Assembly: GCA_964510315.1 (NCBI GenBank)
Contig: CAZEAP010000015.1
Location: 18,418-82,417 of the forward strand
Source: CAZEAP01 sp964510315
GTDB lineage: Bacteria; Planctomycetota; Brocadiia; SM23-32
Direction: 5' to 3'
Length of the DNA stretch: 64,000 nucleotides
A program made the position numbers and the translations under genes. Shown piece after piece: positions 55,585 to 63,769 of this stretch (positions within the stretch are counted from its first letter, which is position 1; each line of letters opens with the position of its first letter). The notes beneath the pieces were generated by a model. That model was not told the DNA's origin. It worked only from the letters and a program-made list of their open reading frames with translations, and did no database searches.

Positions 55585-56508
55585 GTGCAAGCAACCGGAA
55601 CAGTGACCGGACGCGTCTTCGACATACAGCGGTTCTCCCTCCACGATGGCCCCGGCATACGCACGACGGTTTTCCTGAAGGGCTGCCCCCTGCGTTGCGC
55701 GTGGTGTCACAATCCGGAAGGCATCGACCCGGGCCTCGCGCTGGCGTTCCAGCCGGAGCGCTGCATCGGCTGCGGCTACTGCTTCCGGGTTTGCCCGGAG
55801 GGCGCCCACCGGATGGAGGACGGGGTGCACGTTCTGGACCGGGAGCGGTGCGTGCTGTGCGGTGAATGTGTAAAGGAGTGCTACAGCGGAGCGCTGGAGC
55901 TGGTCGGCAAGGAAGTCACGGCGGCGGAGGTCATGGAGGAGGTATTGCGGGACATGCCCTTCTACGAGACCTCCGGCGGCGGGATGACCCTTTCCGGGGG
56001 CGAGCCCCTCCAGCAGATCGATTTCACGGCTGGACTGCTGACACGGGCAAAACGGGAGGGCCTGCACTGCTGCGTGGACACCTGCGGATTCGTCCCCTAC
56101 GAGCGGCTCGAGCGCGTGCTACCGCAGGTTGATCTCTTCCTGTTTGACTGGAAGGAATCCGACCCGGCCCGCCATGAGGAGCTGACGGGGGTGCGCAACG
56201 AGAAGATACGCCAGAACCTGCGGCGCCTTCACGACGACGGCGCTCTGATCCGCCTCCGTTGTCCGATCATCCCCGGGGTTAACGATCGGGAAGAGCATTT
56301 CGCCGGCATCGCCGAGCTTGCGCACTCCCTGCCCGAGCTGGAGTGCGTCGAACTCCTGCCCTACCACCCACTGGGGGAGGGGAAGATGGACCGGTTCGGG
56401 CTGGAGCAGCCGGCGGGGCTCACGGCGGAGAGCCCCGCCTCCGAGACCGTTGAGCAGTGGGAGGAGCATCTCTCCGCGCTCGAGGTAAACGTCCTCACCA
56501 CAAAGTAA
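55585..56508 (+). CDS. Glycyl-radical enzyme activating protein (radical SAM)
   Basis: 307 aa, GTG start with AGGAG upstream. C34-x3-C38-x2-C41 (GCPLRCAWCHNPEG) is the SAM-cleaving 4Fe-4S site. Two further 4Fe-4S ferredoxin motifs are inserted (CIGCGYCFRVCP and CVLCGECVKEC), as in activases of dehydratase-type glycyl radical enzymes but not of pyruvate formate-lyase. GGGMTLSGGEPL and DTCGFVPYE are SAM-binding motifs. It would install the glycyl radical on the enzyme encoded at 57907-60270; it is on the opposite strand and converges with that cluster. Confidence 0.95.
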   Translation: MQATGTVTGRVFDIQRFSLHDGPGIRTTVFLKGCPLRCAWCHNPEGIDPGLALAFQPERCIGCGYCFRVCPEGAHRMEDGVHVLDRERCVLCGECVKECYSGALELVGKEVTAAEVMEEVLRDMPFYETSGGGMTLSGGEPLQQIDFTAGLLTRAKREGLHCCVDTCGFVPYERLERVLPQVDLFLFDWKESDPARHEELTGVRNEKIRQNLRRLHDDGALIRLRCPIIPGVNDREEHFAGIAELAHSLPELECVELLPYHPLGEGKMDRFGLEQPAGLTAESPASETVEQWEEHLSALEVNVLTTK

Positions 56509-56837
56509 GGCGCGGTCGGCCCAGCGCACCGAGATTGCCGTGCACTTCGATGAGTATGTCGCTGTCGGGCCCGTTGACCCCCCTGGCCCCAGAACGTCCC
56601 GCCGTACATCCGGTCCCAAAGGTGCTCGATGCGGAACGGGTCGGCGCCGATCAGGAAGCGTTCGGCCAGCGTGCGCGCCATGCCGACGGCCGCCGAGGAG
56701 CCGACGCCGTAGGCCAGCGCCACCTCGCCCAGGCCGCTTACCCCCTCGTCGGTGTTCACGCGGATGATCACCGGGTTCCAGCCGGATTCGCCCGGACCGG
56801 ACCGACAGTCGAAGATCTCTACCTCACGGACCTGCAT
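56495..56837 (-). pseudogene. Enolase-superfamily (mandelate racemase type) remnant with internal deletion
   Basis: Residues 1-84 match the N-terminal capping domain of mandelate racemase/muconate lactonizing enzymes: VREVEIFDCRSG, VIIRVNTDEGVSGLGEVALAYG and DRMYGGTFWGQGG. At about 56578-56584 this stops, and the other frame continues with VNGPDSDILIEVHGNLGALG, which resembles the metal-binding strand from the middle of the barrel. It then meets a TGA at 56495. Members normally have 370-420 residues, so more than 250 are missing and the join is out of frame. This is a broken gene 20 bases past the dehydrogenase stop. Confidence 0.75.
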
Positions 56838-56857
56838 GGGCAACTCGAACGCCGGAG

Positions 56858-57877
56858 TCAGAAAGTTATCGCCACCCTGTAGGCTACCCGCTCGCGCACC
56901 ATCCGGACGGCCTCCCGGACCCGCTCGGCGGGTATGGAGTGGCTGTAGAAGTTTCCCGGGTCTATCGTCCCGTCCTGCACAAGGGCGACGATGTCCTCGT
57001 GCAGGTCGTGCTCGCCCACCGGCCAGTTGAGCACGTGGACGGAGGTGTTGTTCTGCAGGTCGAGCAGTGAAAGCTCGGCGTCGTAGGGTTTCAACACACC
57101 ATAGACGCCGACCTTCCCGCCGCTCCGGAGAAGCCCGGAGCCCTGCTTGATCACCTCGGTGGAACCGACGGCATCCACGACGAGGTCAAACCGCTGCTTG
57201 CCCACCGCCTCCGGCACGTGGTGTTCCGTGGAGTTGATCGTCTCGTCGGCCCCGCCTATCTCCAGGAGCCTGGCCAGTCTGTCGTCGTGGTGGCCGACGC
57301 AGATGACGGTCCCGGCATGGCCCAGTCGCAGGAAGGTGGTCAGCGACAGCCCCACCGGTCCGTCCCCGTAGACCAGCACCTCCATTCCCCGCTCGAAGCC
57401 GAGGTTCCTCAGGCCGCTCCACGCCTCCTTGAGCGTCAACAGCACGGTAGCGTCCACCGGATCGATCTCTTGGGGGAGAGGACGGGTGTAGCCGCCGTCG
57501 AATTCGGCGTCGGGCACCCCAAGCTCCTCCATCCGCCGGTGGTCCTGCACGATGGAGTACTCCTTCATGCCGCCCCAGGTGCGGCTGTAGGGGCAGCCCG
57601 GGGCCAGTCGGCCGATGGGATTGGCGAAGAGGTCGCCGGGTTGGATGTACTTCACCTCGTCGCCGACCTCGACGACCTCTCCGACGCCTTCGTGGCCGAT
57701 GATGGTGGGGAAATCGACGGTCCAGTCGGAGAGTTTGTCGTCGATGATCTTCAGGTCGGTTCCGTTGCACAGGCCGCACGCGTGCACCTTGACCAGGCAC
57801 TCGTATTCCCGGTATTGGGGCACCTCGATGGAGACGGCCTCGACTTCGCCCTTCCGGGGCGCCGCAACTGCTTTCAT
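56858..57877 (-). CDS. MDR-family (zinc alcohol/polyol type) dehydrogenase
   Basis: 339 aa. HACGLCNGTDLKI carries the catalytic-zinc Cys region; IIGHEGVGEVVEVGD holds the G-H-E zinc motif; LVYGDGPVGLSLTTFL is the NAD(P) loop. The four-cysteine structural zinc lobe is absent, as in sorbitol-type and glucose-type branches. It likely oxidises a sugar alcohol or reduces an aldehyde product of the glycyl radical enzyme. AAGGAGG precedes the ATG at 57877. It lies 29 bases after the glycyl radical enzyme gene. Confidence 0.9.
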   Translation of the reverse strand: MKAVAAPRKGEVEAVSIEVPQYREYECLVKVHACGLCNGTDLKIIDDKLSDWTVDFPTIIGHEGVGEVVEVGDEVKYIQPGDLFANPIGRLAPGCPYSRTWGGMKEYSIVQDHRRMEELGVPDAEFDGGYTRPLPQEIDPVDATVLLTLKEAWSGLRNLGFERGMEVLVYGDGPVGLSLTTFLRLGHAGTVICVGHHDDRLARLLEIGGADETINSTEHHVPEAVGKQRFDLVVDAVGSTEVIKQGSGLLRSGGKVGVYGVLKPYDAELSLLDLQNNTSVHVLNWPVGEHDLHEDIVALVQDGTIDPGNFYSHSIPAERVREAVRMVRERVAYRVAITF

Positions 57878-57906
57878 CGGTCCTCCTTCTCGCTTGCAGA
57901 CCGCCG

Positions 57907-60270
57907 TCATCCGGCGTGGGACGTGCGGCTGATGATCTCGCCCTGCAGCTCTTCGTCCAGGTTGGTGAAGTACTCCGAGAAGCCCGCCACGCGCACGATG
58001 AGGTCCCGGTGTTCGTCCGGATGCACCTGGGCGTCCCGCAGAACGTCCGGGTCCACGAAGTTGACCTGCATCTGGGCGCCGCCGAGTTCGAGGTAGGTCT
58101 CGATAAGGCCCTTCAGTGCTGCCGAGCCGGTCGGCCCCTCCAGCAGGCCGGCGCTGAACTTCACGTTGAGCGCGGCCGCGCCGGTGATCTTCGATGAATC
58201 CAGCTTCGTGACCGACCGGAGCAGCGCCGTCGGACCGTTGACGTCCTTGCCCTGGCTGGGCCCGATCGTCTCACTGAAGGGCTCGCCCCGCCGTCGGCCG
58301 TTCGGCGTGGCGCCGATCACCTCGCCGGCGTAGACGTGATGGGTGTAGCTGAAGACGCTGGTGACGAAGGTGCCCGGCAGCGAGCCGTCGTTGAGCGCGT
58401 GGACCGCGTCCGCGTAGGCGTCGAAGACGCCCCGGGCGATCCGGTCCACCTCGTCGTTGTCGTTCCCCCAGCAGGGCGCCTCCTCCTGCAGCATCTTCAG
58501 CAGCTCCGGATGGCCCTCGAAGTCGGCCTGGAGCGCCTCGTGCATCTCCTCGAGGGTGAGACGTTCTTCGTCGTAGACGAGTTTCTTGACGGCCATCAGC
58601 GAGTCGGCGGCGGTGCCCAGCCCGTAGCCACCGATCGCCCGGATGGGTTCGCGGCGGGCGCCGCCCTGGAACACGTCGAGGCCCCTCTCCAGGCAGTCGT
58701 CCACCAGCGCGGAGGCAAAGGGATCGAAGTAGCGGCCCGCCGCTTGCTTCTGCCGGTCCTCCGCATTGCCGCCGGCGAGGCGCACCTGGTCCGTGACGCG
58801 CTCCAGATAGGCTTCCATGAACTGCTCGAAGGTTTCCAGCGACCCCGGCGAGTCCTCCCGTCCGTTCCGCAAGACCGGCTCCAGGTACACCGGGAAGTCC
58901 ACGGCCCCGCCGCCAGCCCAGTTGGGGCATTTGCCCTGGACCATGATCTCGACGCAGCCCATGTTGTAGTAGTCCCGGGCGTCCTCCACCGGGTAGCCGC
59001 GCCACTGCAGGTTGGGGACCCACACCTCGTCGTTGAGGACCATGGGCTGACCGAACCCGAGCTTCATGGTCTCCACGACCCGATCGAGCAGCCACTCGGG
59101 ACTGTTGCTGCTGACGCGGACCGCGGTGTTGGGATAGGGCTGGCGGAGGTCGGCGCAGACCTCCAGGCACAGCCGGGTCAGCTCGTTGGCGGCGTCCTCG
59201 CCCTCCGGCGTGGTTCCCGCCAGGCACAGGCTCTGCACGGTGCGCATGTGGGGTTCGTTGACCTTCAGCCACATGCAGCTCACCAGCTCAGCGGCTTCCC
59301 CCCGGCTCATCACGCCGCGGGCGAGGTCCTCCCGATAGGAGGGACACATGTACTGATCGAAGCGTGCGAAGGAGAGCGCCGAGCCGCCGCCGATGTTGGC
59401 CATGATGTGCACGAGCCACATCAGTTGCAATTTCTCCCGGAAGGTCTCCGGACGGGCGGTTGCGACTTTGCGGCAGATGGCGGCCATCTCGCGCAGCTCT
59501 TCGGCCCGCTCGGGCGTAGTGGAGGGCTTCTCGCTCTCCTCCAGGAGCGTCTCCGCGTACCGCTCGATGAACCGGAAGGCCGCCTCGACGGCGATACGCG
59601 TGGATTCGTAGAAGGTCCGCTTCTCGGGTTCTTCGGCCGAGGCCAGCCGGCGCTCGATCTCCTCTCGGATGCCGCTCAGGCCCTCGGTGACGACCTTCGG
59701 ATAGTTCAGGTCCAGGTGGTTTGCCACGGCCCAGGGGAGTTCGGCGAGGGTCTCCCGGGTTTTTTTCACGTACTCGAAGTTGAAGTGCCGCTCCAGCTCG
59801 CGGCCGGTCTCCGGGGGCGTGAGGTCTTCGGCGTCGGCGTAGCGCTGCTTCATCTCCCCGATCAGCCGCTGCAGATCGTCGTAGCTGATGTTGGCGTTGT
59901 AATGGTCCCGCGCCATAAGCGCCCAGCGCAGGGCGGTCTGCGCGCCCCGGGGATGCTCCCCGCGCCGCTTCTCCTGGCGGTACGTCTCGATGACCTCGAC
60001 CGCCTCGCGCTGTCGTTCGGCGTAGTCGGGCAGGTTCTCGGCCAGCGGCCAGCAGCCGAGGATGGAGCCGGCCAGAAGCTCCTGCGGCAGCACGACCTGC
60101 TCGGCCTCGTCCAGAAGGTGCTCGAACGCCTTTGCCCGGCGGATCGGAGTGGGCTCCCCGGCGGTCCGCTCGAGGGAAGCCGCCACGCGATCGAAGAAAG
60201 TCGTCCGCCGGACACCCGCCCGGTTGAGCGCGTTGATGTGCTCTCGCAACGCCCTGATCCGCTCATTCAT
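57907..60270 (-). CDS. Glycyl radical enzyme (dehydratase/lyase type)
   Basis: 787 aa. NMGC439-V-E441-IMVQGK is the thiyl-radical loop; the G-C-V-E form with Glu two residues after Cys is the signature of dehydratases and C-X eliminases (glycerol, propanediol, choline, hydroxyproline, isethionate enzymes), not of pyruvate formate-lyase, which has a Cys-Cys pair. The glycyl radical site is RVAG763FSEYF near the C-terminus. The N-terminal helical region includes PFL-domain segments such as ARPETFREKLQLMWLVHIMANIGGGS. No microcompartment or encapsulation-peptide features are seen. Substrate not determinable here. The start overlaps the SDR stop by 8 bases. Confidence 0.95.
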   Translation of the reverse strand: MNERIRALREHINALNRAGVRRTTFFDRVAASLERTAGEPTPIRRAKAFEHLLDEAEQVVLPQELLAGSILGCWPLAENLPDYAERQREAVEVIETYRQEKRRGEHPRGAQTALRWALMARDHYNANISYDDLQRLIGEMKQRYADAEDLTPPETGRELERHFNFEYVKKTRETLAELPWAVANHLDLNYPKVVTEGLSGIREEIERRLASAEEPEKRTFYESTRIAVEAAFRFIERYAETLLEESEKPSTTPERAEELREMAAICRKVATARPETFREKLQLMWLVHIMANIGGGSALSFARFDQYMCPSYREDLARGVMSRGEAAELVSCMWLKVNEPHMRTVQSLCLAGTTPEGEDAANELTRLCLEVCADLRQPYPNTAVRVSSNSPEWLLDRVVETMKLGFGQPMVLNDEVWVPNLQWRGYPVEDARDYYNMGCVEIMVQGKCPNWAGGGAVDFPVYLEPVLRNGREDSPGSLETFEQFMEAYLERVTDQVRLAGGNAEDRQKQAAGRYFDPFASALVDDCLERGLDVFQGGARREPIRAIGGYGLGTAADSLMAVKKLVYDEERLTLEEMHEALQADFEGHPELLKMLQEEAPCWGNDNDEVDRIARGVFDAYADAVHALNDGSLPGTFVTSVFSYTHHVYAGEVIGATPNGRRRGEPFSETIGPSQGKDVNGPTALLRSVTKLDSSKITGAAALNVKFSAGLLEGPTGSAALKGLIETYLELGGAQMQVNFVDPDVLRDAQVHPDEHRDLIVRVAGFSEYFTNLDEELQGEIISRTSHAG

Positions 60271-61084
60271 CTTCCGCTTCCTCCATCGATCGCTCGGCGA
60301 AGGCCGCCGCCGCGTCCTGGAGCTGTGCGGTCAGGCCCCCGTCCACGACCAGTGCGTGGCCCGTCACGAAGGAGGACGCGTCGGAGGCGAGGAAGAGCGC
60401 AGCCCGGGCGGCCTCCCGCATGGTCCCCGGCCTGCCCAGCGGGTAGACCAGCTTCTGACGCCTCACCTCGTCGGGGCGGGTCTTCAGCCATTCCACCTTC
60501 GCTTCGGTCAGTATGCGCCCCGGACAGATCGCGTTCACGCGGATGCCCTCACGCCCGTAGTCGACGGCCATCTGGCGGGTCAGGTTCAGCAGGGCGGCCT
60601 TGGCGGAGTCGTAGGCCGAGCAGCCCCTGCCGCCCAGCAGGCCGTGCACCGAAGAGACGTTGATGATCGCGCCGCCTCCGGCCTCTATCATCCCCGGGAT
60701 GGCGCACCTGCAGGCCACGTAGGCCGCCTTGACCGAGGAGGCGAAGACCCGGTCCCAATCCTCCTCCTCCTGTTCCAGCACGGAGGCGACGCCCCCGGAG
60801 ATGGCGTTGTTCATGAGGACGTCCACCCGTCCGTAGGTGTCCAGGGCGAAATCGATCAGCCCGCGCACCTGGTCGCTCTCGGCGACGTCGGCGCGGAAAT
60901 AGGACGCCTCGCCGCCTTCACCGCGGACAGCTTCCACGACGGAGGGACCGAGGCCGGGCTCCCCGCCGTGGTCGTTGATGACGACGGCCGCCCCTTCCTC
61001 GGCGAACAGCTCGGCGCTGGCCCGGCCGATGCCCGCGGTCGAGCCGGTCACCACCGCCGTCCTGCCGTTCAGTCTCTTGCCCAT
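60263..61084 (-). CDS. Short-chain dehydrogenase/reductase
   Basis: 273 aa. TAVVTGSTAGIGRASAELF is the NAD(P) loop, LMNNAISGG the N-N-A motif, INVSSVHGLLGG the catalytic Ser and SAYDSAKAALL the Y-x-x-x-K motif. It probably acts on the same polyol or oxo-sugar pathway as its neighbours. The start at 61084 has AGGGGAG before it. Its end overlaps the glycyl radical enzyme start, so the two are translationally coupled. Confidence 0.94.
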   Translation of the reverse strand: MGKRLNGRTAVVTGSTAGIGRASAELFAEEGAAVVINDHGGEPGLGPSVVEAVRGEGGEASYFRADVAESDQVRGLIDFALDTYGRVDVLMNNAISGGVASVLEQEEEDWDRVFASSVKAAYVACRCAIPGMIEAGGGAIINVSSVHGLLGGRGCSAYDSAKAALLNLTRQMAVDYGREGIRVNAICPGRILTEAKVEWLKTRPDEVRRQKLVYPLGRPGTMREAARAALFLASDASSFVTGHALVVDGGLTAQLQDAAAAFAERSMEEAEDE

Positions 61085-61119
61085 CGATTTCTCCCCTTCG
61101 GGACCCTCGGGCGCATTCC

Positions 61120-61131
61120 ATCTATATAGAT
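61120..61131. promoter_or_regulatory. Perfect 12-bp palindrome before the SDR gene
   Basis: ATCTATATAGAT, an isolated AT-rich palindrome in GC-rich surroundings, 35 bases before the ATG. It could be an operator, or part of the promoter (TTTTGC, 17 bases, TATCTA on the minus strand). Confidence 0.45.
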
Positions 61132-61206
61132 AGTACACCGTCGCTCGGGGCAAAACGCAAAACAATCGGCCGTACCGAGCGGTTCCGCGCCGAATCCGGC
61201 GCGCCG

Positions 61207-62187
61207 TCAGCACTGCGGGCTTACCACGTTCCGCGGCCGGCCCTCGAGGAAGGCGCGGACGTTCTCCACGGCGGTGTCCAGCAGCCTCTGCCTCGCGGCG
61301 ACGGTTGCCCACGCGATGTGGGGGGTGATGTGGCAGTTCGGCGCGCTCAGCAGGGGGTTGTCTTCATCGGGGGGTTCCGAGGACAACACGTCCAGGCCGG
61401 CACCGGCGATCCGCCCCTCCTCCAGCGCCTCGGCCAGCGCCTGCTCCTCGACCACGGCCCCACGGCTGGCGTTGATCAGGAACGCCGTCGGCTTCATCGC
61501 GGCAAGCCTTTCGGCGTTGACAAGGCCCTCGGTTTCGGGCGTCAGGGGCACGTGGAGCGTCAGCACATCCGCTCTGGCGAAGACCTCCGCCCGGTTGGCC
61601 ATCCGGACGCCGTCGGGTATATCTTCCAGCTCGGCCGTGTCGTGCGCGATTACCTTCATCCCGAAAGCAAGGGCCACTTCGGCCACGCGCCGCCCGATGC
61701 GCCCCAGGCCGATGATGCCCATCGTCCGGCCCGCCAGTTCGATCAGGGGATAGTCCCAGTATGCGAAGTCCGGGCCTCGCGACCATCTGCCCCCGCGGAC
61801 GCCGGCGCTGTGGTCGGCCACGTGGTGAGTATGTTCGAGGATGTGGGCGAAGACCATCTGGGCCACCGAATCGTCGCCGTAGGCGGGGACGTTGGTGACG
61901 GTCACGTCGTGATCGGCGGCCGCGGCGACGTCCACCACGTTGTAGCCGGTGGCCAGCACGCCGATGTAGCGGAGCTTCGGCAGCCGGGCGATCTGCTCGC
62001 CATCCAGGACGGTCTTGTTGATGAGGACCACCGGGGCTTCGGCCGCACGCTCGGGGACCAGTTCGGGCGGCGTGCGGTCATAGACGGTGCATTCTCCCAG
62101 CTCCCGCAGCGGCTCCCAGCTCAGGTCGCCCGGGTTCAGGACGTATCCATCCAGCACCACGATGCGCGTCGTCTCCTCAGGCGTCAT
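61207..62187 (-). CDS. D-2-hydroxyacid dehydrogenase (glycerate/hydroxypyruvate-type)
   Basis: 326 aa. ATGYNVVDVAAAADHDVTVTNVPAYG precedes the NAD domain; GIIGLGRIGRRVAEVALAFG is the G-x-G-x-x-G loop. INASRGAVVEEQAL holds the catalytic Arg, and ITPHIAWAT the catalytic His. It reduces a 2-oxo acid such as hydroxypyruvate or glyoxylate. AGGAAA stands before the ATG at 62187; ATG at 62217 lacks a ribosome site. It is 122 bases upstream of the SDR gene on the same strand. Confidence 0.94.
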   Translation of the reverse strand: MTPEETTRIVVLDGYVLNPGDLSWEPLRELGECTVYDRTPPELVPERAAEAPVVLINKTVLDGEQIARLPKLRYIGVLATGYNVVDVAAAADHDVTVTNVPAYGDDSVAQMVFAHILEHTHHVADHSAGVRGGRWSRGPDFAYWDYPLIELAGRTMGIIGLGRIGRRVAEVALAFGMKVIAHDTAELEDIPDGVRMANRAEVFARADVLTLHVPLTPETEGLVNAERLAAMKPTAFLINASRGAVVEEQALAEALEEGRIAGAGLDVLSSEPPDEDNPLLSAPNCHITPHIAWATVAARQRLLDTAVENVRAFLEGRPRNVVSPQC

Positions 62188-62337
62188 CTCGTGCTTTCCT
62201 GCTGGTTTGAAGGGCATGACACCGCAACGCCCCGTTATTCTACCCGCGGTCGGCGGGACAGCAAAAGGGCCGCCAGAAATCCAGCGATGGTCGCCCTGAA
62301 GGACGCGTACGCCGGCCGGCCCCGAAGACCCGCGAAC

Positions 62338-62367
62338 TTGACATATAGCGTAGGCCGGCTTCACAAT
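62338..62367 (+). promoter_or_regulatory. Probable thrC promoter
   Basis: TTGACA, 18 bases, CACAAT; the predicted leader to the ATG at 62435 is about 60 bases. Confidence 0.5.
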
Positions 62368-62434
62368 GAAGCAGGTGTCGGAAATAGAGGCTCCTCCGGC
62401 CCGCCACCTCCACGGCATTTTCCCGGTGACTGCG

Positions 62435-63769
62435 ATGAGTGAACAGCACCGAGCCTGGTTTCAATGTTTCGCCGGCTGCGATGAACGCTACGAGCTGGAC
62501 GAGATCATCTATCGTTGCCGCCGCTGCGACAGCCTGCTGGAGGTGCGCCACGACATGGAAGCCCTCGGGGCGAGGAGCGCCGAGGAGTGGAAGGAACTCT
62601 TTGCGTGCCGATGGGGCCTGGCCTCGGGACCGCTCAGCGGCGGGGTGTGGGGCAAGAAGGAGTGGGTTTGTCCCGCGGTGGAGGACCACAATATCGTGAC
62701 GATGCAGGAGGGGCGCACTCCCCTGCTGCGGCTGGAGCGGTTCGGGCGCCGGCTCGGCGTGCCGGACGTCCACGTGAAACTGTGCGGCAACTCCCACACC
62801 GGCTCCTTCAAGGACCTGGGGCTGACGGTGCTGGTCAGCATGGTCAAGCAGATGCGCGCCGAAGGGAAGGAAGTCCCAGCGGTGGCCTGTGCGTCGACCG
62901 GGGACACCTCGGCTGCCCTGGCTGCCTACTGCGCACGGGCCGGCATCCAGTCGGTGGTCTTTCTGCCCCAGAACAAAATCAGCCTCTCCCAGCTCATCCA
63001 ACCGGTGGCGAACGGCGCGCTGACCCTGGCGCTGGACACCGATTTCGACGGCTGCATGGAGCTTGTCCAGCAGGTCTGCAACAGGAACAACGTCTATCTG
63101 GCCAACTCGATGAACAGCCTGCGCATAGAAGGCCAGAAGACCGTGTCAGTGGAGATCTGCCAGCAGCTCGGGTGGCGGGTGCCCGATTGGGTGGTCATAC
63201 CCGGGGGAAACCTGGGCAACGTCAGCGCCCTGGGGCTGGGGTTCCGGATGATGCTGGACCTGGGGCTTACCGACCGTATGCCGCGGATATGCTGCGCACA
63301 GAGCGCCCGCGCCAATCCCCTCTACCGGAGCTTTCTGGAGAACTTCGAGGAGTTCGAGCCCCAGCAGGCCAAGAAAACTCTGGCCACCGCCATCCAGATC
63401 GGCAACCCCGTCAGCATCTGGAAGGCCGTCAAGACGCTGAAGGAATTCGACGGAATCGTCGAACAGGCCACCGAGGATGAACTGGCCGACGCCTGCGCAC
63501 TGGCCGACCGCAGCGGCCTGTTCACCGACCCCCACACCGGCGTGGCTCTGGCCGCCCTGATGAAACTGGCCGAACGCGGGGACGTAGAGCCCGACCAGCG
63601 GGTGGTGGTGATCTCCACCGCCCACGGCCTGAAGTTCCCCGACTTCAAGGTGGGCTACCACCGCGGGGAGTTGGAAGGCATACAGAGCCGCCACGCCAAC
63701 CCGCCCATCGAACTACCGGCCGACTACGACGCGGTGGTCTCGACCATATTTGAGAACATCGATGCCTGA
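62435..63769 (+). CDS. thrC: Threonine synthase
   Basis: 444 aa. Converts O-phosphohomoserine to threonine with PLP. NSHTGSFKDLGL holds Lys126, the Schiff-base residue. VACASTGDTSAALAAYCARAG binds the PLP phosphate, and VIPGGNLGNVSALGLGF is also conserved. The N-terminus has a small zinc-ribbon-like pattern (CFAGC and CRRC) found in this thrC branch. ATG at 62366 is an alternative start but would add residues unlike the family. No hom or thrB gene is adjacent. Confidence 0.94.
   Translation: MSEQHRAWFQCFAGCDERYELDEIIYRCRRCDSLLEVRHDMEALGARSAEEWKELFACRWGLASGPLSGGVWGKKEWVCPAVEDHNIVTMQEGRTPLLRLERFGRRLGVPDVHVKLCGNSHTGSFKDLGLTVLVSMVKQMRAEGKEVPAVACASTGDTSAALAAYCARAGIQSVVFLPQNKISLSQLIQPVANGALTLALDTDFDGCMELVQQVCNRNNVYLANSMNSLRIEGQKTVSVEICQQLGWRVPDWVVIPGGNLGNVSALGLGFRMMLDLGLTDRMPRICCAQSARANPLYRSFLENFEEFEPQQAKKTLATAIQIGNPVSIWKAVKTLKEFDGIVEQATEDELADACALADRSGLFTDPHTGVALAALMKLAERGDVEPDQRVVVISTAHGLKFPDFKVGYHRGELEGIQSRHANPPIELPADYDAVVSTIFENIDA

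Noticed and set aside
58336..60663. 775-codon frame opposite the glycyl radical enzyme
   Set aside because: Antisense shadow; the minus-strand protein has all glycyl-radical motifs in order.
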